From: Deinococcus aquaedulcis
GTDB lineage: Bacteria > Deinococcota > Deinococci > Deinococcales > Deinococcaceae
Reading direction: 5' to 3'
Assembly (NCBI RefSeq): GCF_019693445.1
Contig: NZ_JAHRBL010000042.1
Span: 1 to 10,098, forward strand
DNA: 10,098 bases
Under the pieces are notes generated by a model, which saw only the letters and a list, made by a program, of their open reading frames with translations, had not been told where the DNA came from and made no database searches. This document shows positions 6,193 to 10,098 of this stretch, piece after piece; position 1 is the first letter of the stretch, and every line of letters starts with the position of its first letter. Position numbers and translations under genes: made by a program.

Positions 6193-6327
6193 GTGGCGAA
6201 ACCTAAGCGCAAGAATACACCGAAACGCCGCCGCGAACCACTGAAGGCCACTGAGATCGCTGCATTGATTGCAGCGCTCAGCAGCCTAGGCAGTGGGCTC
6301 GCGGCACTTCTGAACGCCCTAGCCTAA
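6193..6327 (+). CDS. 44-aa small protein with basic N-terminus and hydrophobic C-terminal helix
   Basis: GTG 6193 follows a near-perfect Shine-Dalgarno (AAGGAGGTGAT). Residues 1-18 are strongly basic (MAKPKRKNTPKRRREPLK). Residues 20-44 (starting TEIAALIAALSSLGSG) are almost entirely Ala, Leu and small residues and would form one helix, either membrane-inserting or a self-associating amphipathic helix. The locus has its own promoter and a strong terminator 28 nt after the stop, so it looks like a monocistronic, highly translated unit. Type I toxin-like peptides, leaderless bacteriocins and small DNA-binding or membrane regulators can all look like this, and nothing in the sequence chooses between them. 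I do not recognise a family. It is too short for ordinary gene callers. Confidence 0.65.
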   Translation: MAKPKRKNTPKRRREPLKATEIAALIAALSSLGSGLAALLNALA

Positions 6328-6355
6328 ACCTCTCGCCCCTGGTCTAATCGCCGTG

Positions 6356-6386
6356 ACCCTCACCTGCACAGGTGAGGGTTGTTTTT
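6356..6386 (+). terminator. Strong intrinsic terminator after the 44-aa gene
   Basis: ACCCTCACCT (6356-6365) pairs perfectly with AGGTGAGGGT (6370-6379) around GCAC, followed by TGTTTTT. The 10-bp stem and U-tract are textbook for the plus strand. Confidence 0.9.
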
Positions 6387-6519
6387 ATGCGGTTGGCTGC
6401 AGGCTTCGCGCTCCCCCTCAGTCCGACCTGACCGGCACCGCTTCAATGATGCGCTTCAAGGGGGTGTTTTAAGAAGGCTGCTACCAAGCGCAAAGTGAGG
6501 CGATTCACGAGCCCTATTG
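6387..6519. other. Spacer between the small-peptide terminator and the inverted-repeat element
   Basis: No gene or strong signal is seen. An open frame from 6450 continues through the left arm of the repeat to TAG at 6651 and encodes a very basic peptide. Its only start, GTG 6495, lacks a Shine-Dalgarno. Confidence 0.25.
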
Positions 6520-6778
6520 GGCCTGACTACACGATTCGGAAATTTTTGTACGCTAAGCCCGCTATCCGCCTGTCCCAGTTGAAGCCTCTGAACTTCAGAG
6601 GCGAAAAACGTCGATTTCATCGGCGCCGAAATCTGTCCCTAAAGAAGTAGAGCTGAGCTGGGACATAGCCCTGAGATCGTCGGCATCAACACCTCCAGTC
6701 GTTTGGGCTTAAAAAATACTGTGTAGAACGACGATTTTCGCTTAGCGTACAATTTTGCGCCAATCGTGTAGTCAGGCC
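6520..6778. repeat. 259-bp element bounded by 39-nt inverted repeats
   Basis: The left arm 6520-6558 and the reverse complement of the right arm 6740-6778 share a 17-nt outer block (GGCCTGACTACACGATT) and a 13-nt inner block (TTGTACGCTAAGC), separated in both by 9 mostly different bases. The 181-bp interior carries a perfect palindrome GCCTCTGAA-C-TTCAGAGGC (6584-6602), a second pairing TGTCCCAG/CTGGGACA (6571-6578 with 6658-6665), and GATTTC/GAAATC around CGGCGCCG (6613-6633). Read inward, each arm codes for PDYTI..LYAK-like residues, so a coding relic is possible. A MITE-like element or a structured RNA fits as well. No target-site duplication is apparent. Confidence 0.65.
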
Positions 6779-7132
6779 AAAATGCGGCGAGATCGATAGA
6801 AACTGCCATCAGAGAACGGCGAAGCGCTGGTTTCTGTGCTGCTTCTCGCGGGAGGCCAACAACACGGCCACCCCGGAGGTGGCCGGGCTGGGCAAACAGT
6901 GGCCGCCGCGTGGACTGACCCCTTTCTTCTTTGATATCACCAAGTATTCTCCTACTCTGGGAAGGCGCGCAGGCGCAGCGGAGTGCCGGGCCGCCCCAAG
7001 CGCAGCGGAGTCCTGCGCGCCGGGGGCCTGCCGCGCTCTCGGCGGGCGACAGGCTGGCCACCCCCACCGGCCGCCAGGCCGGGCCACGGCGCTCCGCGCC
7101 TTCGCCCCTTGCCAGCGCCCGTACCCTGGGGC
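6779..7132. other. GC-rich intergenic region with hairpins and short repeats
   Basis: No gene is convincing. An 8-bp stem CGGCCACC/GGTGGCCG lies at 6865-6885 with a 5-nt loop. TGATATCA, shared with the cassette arms, is at 6932-6939. GCGCAGCGGAG occurs twice (6973-6983 and 7000-7010) and again at 8914-8924. The 14-mer CCACCCCCACCGGC at 7058-7071 recurs at 8952-8965. Base composition shifts sharply from mixed to very GC-rich at about 6960. Confidence 0.4.
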
Positions 7133-7342
7133 GTGGCCACCTTGACCCTGCACCTGACCGACGACACCACCCGCACGTTCGAGGCCGCCGACGACTGGGT
7201 CACCCAGGCCGCCCAGAAGGCCCGCGACATACAGGGCCACCACAACCGTATGTTCTGGTTCAGCGACCCGGCCGTGCGCCCCAGCGGCTTCAGTGTCTCC
7301 GGCGCCCTGATTCGGGACGTGCAGGAGACGCTGGGCGCCTGA
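7133..7342 (+). CDS. Small unrecognised protein, 69 aa
   Basis: The GTG at 7133 gives a compact protein (ATLTLHLTDDTTRTFEAADD, then a helix, then FWFSDPAVRPSGFSVSGALI) that looks like a small alpha/beta fold. The frame is open further upstream, but that part is an Arg/Pro/Gly-rich product of the GC-rich repeats and does not resemble protein, so the short start is preferred. No good Shine-Dalgarno precedes it. It ends tail-to-tail with the next gene, both TGA stops lying inside the palindrome TGACGTCA (7340-7347). Function unknown. Confidence 0.55.
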   Translation: MATLTLHLTDDTTRTFEAADDWVTQAAQKARDIQGHHNRMFWFSDPAVRPSGFSVSGALIRDVQETLGA

Positions 7343-7344
7343 CG

Positions 7345-7545
7345 TCACCCCGCGCGTGGCCAGCCGGCCGCTTCGCGCAGGACCAGGACCTCGACACGCA
7401 GCCGGGGCAGGTATAGGCCGCGCAGCTCCAGCACCCAGTATTCCGGGTGCGCCTGCAGAACCCGCACCACTTCAAATCGGGGGGCATTGTCGGGGCGCAG
7501 GCTGTACCGGGTGCCTGGTGCTGGCGGGGTGTCCACAGCCGGCAC
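7345..7545 (-). CDS. Small unrecognised protein, 66 aa, likely small beta-barrel
   Basis: Read from GTG 7545; the frame is open back to 7581 but offers no better start, and no Shine-Dalgarno is seen. The body (RYSLRPDNAPRFEVVRVLQA, EYWVLELRGLYLPRLRVEVL) alternates strands like a small SH3, KOW or Tudor-like barrel, which is an impression and not a match. It may share that style with the 103-aa protein encoded at 9690-10001. It is the last gene of the leftward run and converges on the 69-aa gene with no room for a terminator. Confidence 0.5.
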   Translation of the reverse strand: MPAVDTPPAPGTRYSLRPDNAPRFEVVRVLQAHPEYWVLELRGLYLPRLRVEVLVLREAAGWPRAG

Positions 7546-7616
7546 GCTAGCGCGCCGGCCGGACGCCCGGTGTGCTGAGGGTTACGAGTGCGCCGTGCAC
7601 GTCACCCCCACTGCTG

Positions 7617-7853
7617 TCAGGCTGGCAGCGTGAAACCAGACTGGCCCAGTGCACTCACCTGTGCGGCGGGGGTGGTCACCCCTGCCGCAGCTGGCCCGAG
7701 GGTGTATGGCCGCACCAACGCCACATAGGCCCCGCCCAGAAGCAGCAGGACCCCCAGCGTGCGCAGGGCGCTGCCGAGTGCCACCTTGTGGAAGAGAGAC
7801 ATGGCACAGGCCGTCAGGAAACCCAGAATCAGCGCTGCATCAATGATGGTCAT
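7617..7853 (-). CDS. Small membrane protein with two predicted helices, 78 aa
   Basis: ATG 7853 follows GGAGG with 5 nt spacing. Helix 1 is about residues 3-20 (IIDAALILGFLTACAMSL) and helix 2 about residues 29-47 (ALRTLGVLLLLGGAYVAL), joined by a short loop FHKVALGS. The C-terminal 30 residues are Ala/Thr/Pro-rich and soluble. The size and topology would suit a holin-like or accessory membrane protein, but there is no lysis or phage context and the function is unknown. The frame is open far upstream, but the Shine-Dalgarno and hydrophobicity place the start here. A terminator lies upstream, so it probably has its own promoter, which I could not identify. Confidence 0.7.
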   Translation of the reverse strand: MTIIDAALILGFLTACAMSLFHKVALGSALRTLGVLLLLGGAYVALVRPYTLGPAAAGVTTPAAQVSALGQSGFTLPA

Positions 7854-7990
7854 ACGTTCCTCCGTGGTGAACATTCTCCCCTGTCTGGCCGCCCACATCG
7901 CCGTCAGGCGAAAAGCGGATGGGTTGCGCCCAGAACCGCCACGCCCTGCACGAGCTGCCTTCCAGACGGTGCCGGGACCGGAATGTGAAA

Positions 7991-8037
7991 AGCACCCCAG
8001 CGGCGTGACGCGAGGAACGCCGCATCTTTGGGGTGCT
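7991..8037 (-). terminator. Intrinsic terminator for the 202-aa gene (minus strand)
   Basis: AGCACCCCA (7991-7999) pairs with TGGGGTGCT (8029-8037), and inside it GCGGCGT (8000-8006) pairs with ACGCCGC (8017-8023). On the minus strand this gives a 16-bp stem with one 5-nt bulge, followed by TTTTC. It would end transcripts arriving from 8107. Confidence 0.7.
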
Positions 8038-8039
8038 GG

Positions 8040-8062
8040 TCCCCGCGTCAGCGGGGATTCGC
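8040..8062. repeat. Solitary hairpin resembling a type I-E CRISPR repeat core
   Basis: TCCCCGC-GTCA-GCGGGGA (8040-8057) is a perfect 7-bp stem. The stretch CCCCGCGTCAGCGGGGAT (8041-8058) is one base different from the core of the E. coli type I-E repeat as I recall it. Only one copy exists: nothing similar lies 61 bp either way, and no cas gene is present. It may be chance, a second terminator stem, or an orphan repeat. Confidence 0.35.
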
Positions 8063-8106
8063 ATGGAGGGCCGCGCCTGAAAGGCGCTGTCACCCGCGCC
8101 CCCAGC

Positions 8107-8715
8107 CTAGGCCACCTCGACCACCTCACCGGCAAAGTACGCTGCCCGCTGCGCCAGCTGCTCCTGCACCAGTTGCTCCGCAAACAGGGGCGCCCGTTTC
8201 TGGACGCGCTGCTCCAGGTGGCCCTGCCGCAGCCGGGCGCGGTGCTCGCGCGTGCGGACCTTCGCCGGCCGCTCGATGGGCTGCACGCACACGCTCCAGC
8301 CACCGCCCGGCCCGCCCAACTCCAAGTAGCGGGCCCGGCAGGCCGGGGGCATGCCTGGGGCGCCGCCCCCGGCGGGCACCTCGACGCGCTCCGTGAACTG
8401 AATGCGCGCCATGCCGTCGGGCGGTTCGCGGTGGGCGGTGTAGTACCGCAGGCTGTACTCGTAGACGGCGGGCGGGTCTGTCTCCTTGACCATGCGTGAC
8501 CGTGGCCGCAGGCTGGCCACCTGGGCGGCCAGCTCGGTAGGGTCCGCCTGCACGATGTGCGAGCGCCCGCCTTTGTACAGTTCGACGTGGGCGTGACCCG
8601 TGCCGGTGGCGCTCGGCGTGACGGCGCGGATCTGGCGGGCCTGGACCTGTACACGGCGGCCGTCGGTGGCGCGCAGGGTCAGCAGGTCGCGTGGGGACTT
8701 CTTGGTCTTGGACAT
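8107..8715 (-). CDS. Unrecognised 202-aa protein with FlbD-like N-terminal domain
   Basis: ATG 8715 follows GGAGGTG with about 6 nt spacing. Residues 11-67 (LLTLRATDGRRVQV, IRAVTPS, HAHVELYKGG, HIVQADPTELAAQV) follow the strand pattern of small FlbD-like beta domains, which read a short sequence, give a turn, and end with V.es..El. Residues 72-112 are beta-rich (YEYSLRYYTAHR, MARIQFTERVEV). Residues 113-140 are Gly/Pro-rich. The C-terminal third (150-202) is helical and charged and ends with APLFAEQLVQEQLAQRAAYF. FlbD itself is a flagellar protein, but no flagellar genes are near, so only the fold is suggested. A terminator lies downstream, and the 250-bp gap upstream separates it from the next gene. 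Confidence 0.75.
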   Translation of the reverse strand: MSKTKKSPRDLLTLRATDGRRVQVQARQIRAVTPSATGTGHAHVELYKGGRSHIVQADPTELAAQVASLRPRSRMVKETDPPAVYEYSLRYYTAHREPPDGMARIQFTERVEVPAGGGAPGMPPACRARYLELGGPGGGWSVCVQPIERPAKVRTREHRARLRQGHLEQRVQKRAPLFAEQLVQEQLAQRAAYFAGEVVEVA

Positions 8716-8965
8716 CGGGGCACCTCCAGCGGCCCACCTCGCGGCAGGCTGGTCTTGCGTAGGCAGATCAATGGCCTTCCCCTGTGGCCGGGGCGGTGAG
8801 CCTCAGGCCCAGGGGCCTGTAGCGGGTAAGGTTCATCAGGCTCCCAGCGGCCGCCCGTGGCGGCCGTCCTTATGTGAACGCGCGAGCGCAGCGAGCACCT
8901 TCAGCACCCCGCAGCGCAGCGGAGGGGTGCCGCCGCCCCGTGAGGGGCGGCCCACCCCCACCGGC
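8716..8965. repeat. Intergenic hairpin cluster between two leftward genes
   Basis: Three perfect stems lie in a row: CGGCCGCC/GGCGGCCG (8848-8866, 3-nt loop), GCACCCC/GGGGTGC (8904-8930, 13-nt loop) and GCCGCCCC/GGGGCGGC (8932-8951, GTGA loop). None has a U-tract, but together they could end transcription or protect the 3' end of the mRNA from 8966-9640. Part of this block repeats 6973-6997. Confidence 0.55.
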
Positions 8966-9640
8966 TCAGGCCGGCTGCCCTTGCGGGCGGAACTCGCCAG
9001 CCAGGGCGCGCGTGACGGTCCGGCGCTGGCACTCCATCACTTCTTCCCCGGCAGGCACATCGAAACGGGTGTAGACCAGGCTCACGGGGCCGTCGTCAGT
9101 CCACACGTCCACGTGGCCGTGATCATGCACGCGCGCCGAGGCGAGATAGCGCCCTTCAGCGGTGAGCAGCAGCGCGCCCTGACAGGTGTGGTCGGTCCAC
9201 GAGAGGGACACCCCTAGCGGCACAAGAAGAACGTTGGCGTTCAAAATCGTGGCCCAGCGGTTATGGGTGTCCACGTCAAACTCAGGTTCGTCCTCAATGG
9301 GGGTGACTTGGCCGGGGGTCAGCATCACGAGGTCCAGGGTGTAGTCCTGAAACAGCATGGCGCGGTAGGTCAGGCCGCTGTGGCACTGGGTCAGGTAGGT
9401 GTACCCGGTGGGCACCTGAGCGCGCAGCACCTGGGCGCGGGCGCGCAAGTGGCGCTGGTCGGCGGTGCGCTGGCGCGCGGCACCCCATAGGCGGCGCAGG
9501 TGCTGCACGGCGGCGGGCAGCCGGTGGGCCCACTCATCGCAGTCCAGATCGTAAGCCTGCTTCTCCGCGAGTTCGGCGGCCATCGTGGTCTGGGTCAGGG
9601 CATTCAGGGCGCGCTGCTGCTTCAGGGTCAGTACGGGCAT
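8966..9640 (-). CDS. Unrecognised protein, 224 aa
   Basis: ATG 9640 follows GGAGG with about 7 nt spacing. Residues 1-75 are helical and probably a coiled coil or helical bundle (KQQRALNALTQTTMAAELAE, later WGAARQRTADQRHLRARAQV). Residues 78-200 are beta-rich with Asp/Trp-containing loops (YTYLTQCHSGLTYRAMLF, WATILNANVLLVPLGVSLSW, SARVHDHGHVDVWTDDGPVS). There is no signal peptide, membrane segment, nuclease or ATPase motif. The HDHGH residues (172-176) could bind metal, but this is only suggestive. It is the second gene from the right in the leftward run, 49 bp after the 103-aa gene, and is probably cotranscribed with it. Confidence 0.8.
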   Translation of the reverse strand: MPVLTLKQQRALNALTQTTMAAELAEKQAYDLDCDEWAHRLPAAVQHLRRLWGAARQRTADQRHLRARAQVLRAQVPTGYTYLTQCHSGLTYRAMLFQDYTLDLVMLTPGQVTPIEDEPEFDVDTHNRWATILNANVLLVPLGVSLSWTDHTCQGALLLTAEGRYLASARVHDHGHVDVWTDDGPVSLVYTRFDVPAGEEVMECQRRTVTRALAGEFRPQGQPA

Positions 9641-9689
9641 GAGGGTTCCTCCGTGTGGCCCCGCCCACAGGCGGGCAGGGCCAGTGAGA

Positions 9690-10001
9690 TCAGGCAGCGA
9701 GGCGCTGGGTGCGGTCGGGCAGCAGGTCGTGCGCGGTGGCGTACAGGTACGCGCCGTGCTTGTTGGTCAGGACAGGCAGGGCCACCACATCGGGCCGGGT
9801 GTCCAACTCGACGCGGGCGCGCAGTTCGCTGTGCCAGGCCACGTAGGCGCTGACGGTGCCGGGGCCGTAGCCGTCCACAAAAACGCGCTGACCGATAGCG
9901 GGGGGCGTGCCCTCGCCGGTCCAGTTCGCCTCGGTGGGCATCTCGCAGAGGTCAGTGAACTCCTCATAAGGGCGGCGGGTAATGGCGGGCTGGGTGGTCA
10001 T
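9690..10001 (-). CDS. Unrecognised small protein, 103 aa
   Basis: The start is ATG 10001 (MTTQPAITRRPYEEF), chosen because AAAGGAG lies 8 nt upstream and a promoter lies beyond it; the frame extends to 10091 but that would place the promoter inside the gene. Residues 35-90 (PAIGQRVFVDGYGPGTVSAY, then RARVELDTRPDVVALPVL) look like a small beta-barrel of the SH3 or Tudor type, with the GYGPGTV turn typical of KOW-like strands. The function is unknown. It opens the leftward run and is followed after 49 bp by the 224-aa gene. Confidence 0.75.
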   Translation of the reverse strand: MTTQPAITRRPYEEFTDLCEMPTEANWTGEGTPPAIGQRVFVDGYGPGTVSAYVAWHSELRARVELDTRPDVVALPVLTNKHGAYLYATAHDLLPDRTQRLAA

Positions 10002-10038
10002 GGTTGGCGCTCCTTTCCCCTCTGTCTGGGGTAATACA

Positions 10039-10067
10039 AGTGTACCTCTTTTTGTGTACAGTGTCAA
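10039..10067 (-). promoter_or_regulatory. Strong promoter with GTACAC direct repeats for the leftward gene run
   Basis: On the minus strand, TTGACA (10067-10062) and TACACT (10044-10039) are exactly 17 bp apart. The hexamer GTACAC occurs between the boxes and again overlapping the -10, in the same direction. That places a candidate repressor site directly over the promoter. The predicted transcript starts about 30 nt before the ATG at 10001. Confidence 0.75.
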
Positions 10068-10098
10068 GAGAAACGTCCACCCACACAGCAAAACTGAG

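Noticed and set aside
6537..6761. Invertible DNA switch between the 39-nt repeats
   Set aside because: The 9-nt centres of the two arms differ, whereas recombination normally needs identical crossover cores, and no recombinase gene is nearby.
6809..6940. 43-codon minus-strand frame from GTG 6940 with GGAG 8 nt upstream
   Set aside because: The ribosome site is plausible, but the start lies in the repeated TGATATCA motif, the frame crosses a hairpin, and the peptide resembles nothing; not called, though homologues could revive it.
8040..8062. CRISPR array
   Set aside because: Only one repeat-like unit, with no second copy at spacer distance and no cas gene.
7759..8499. 246-codon plus-strand frame
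   Set aside because: It is antisense to two better-supported genes and crosses a terminator; no Shine-Dalgarno or motif.
7854..8654. Upstream part of the long minus-strand frame that ends at 7617
   Set aside because: It is Arg/Ser/Pro-rich and overlaps the 202-aa gene in another frame. The Shine-Dalgarno at the ATG 7853 and the hydrophobic helices show that only the last 78 codons are real.
8126..8737. 203-codon minus-strand frame overlapping the 202-aa gene
   Set aside because: The competing frame has GGAGGTG before its ATG and a protein-like composition; this one is Arg/Pro/Gly-rich.

Overview
The window looks like part of a plasmid or other accessory replicon from a Deinococcus-like bacterium. 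The reasons are a RepA-type replication initiator that resembles those annotated on Deinococcus plasmids, a two-armed iteron origin upstream of it, a repA start with no ribosome binding site and a -10 box so close that the mRNA may be leaderless, high-GC genes mixed with AT-richer patches, and a long run of small unrecognised genes. The genus is inferred from protein style only; no marker gene settles it.

Left end (1-2151): a HEPN-like gene that appears broken by a frameshift or truncated runs rightwards. It converges on a leftward gene for a 442-residue DNA-binding protein with a likely winged helix. Two inverted repeats lie upstream of the latter.

Origin and repA (2270-4270): six 22-bp-spaced iterons on one strand face five on the other, with about 50 bp between them. 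An AT-rich, palindrome-rich promoter zone follows and then repA (429 residues). This is the replication module and the best-supported part of the window.

Cassette (4310-5991): a secreted YD-repeat (RHS-like) protein gene and a small relic-like ORF lie between two imperfect inverted repeats of about 105 bp. There is no transposase, so this may be a non-autonomous mobile unit.

Small regulated locus (6051-6386): promoter, GNRA hairpin, 17-codon leader peptide containing a hairpin, a near-perfect Shine-Dalgarno, a 44-residue basic/hydrophobic peptide and a strong intrinsic terminator together form a self-contained unit of about 300 nt. It is the most attractive candidate for something undescribed. 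A 259-bp element bounded by 39-nt inverted repeats follows (6520-6778).

Right end (7133-10098): one small rightward gene, then five leftward genes (7345-10001) for unrecognised proteins. One is a two-helix membrane protein and one has a FlbD-like N-terminal domain. Four have clear Shine-Dalgarno sites, and the first gene transcribed has a good TTGACA-17-TACACT promoter with GTACAC direct repeats. Hairpin clusters punctuate the gaps. No function can be assigned to this cluster from sequence alone.
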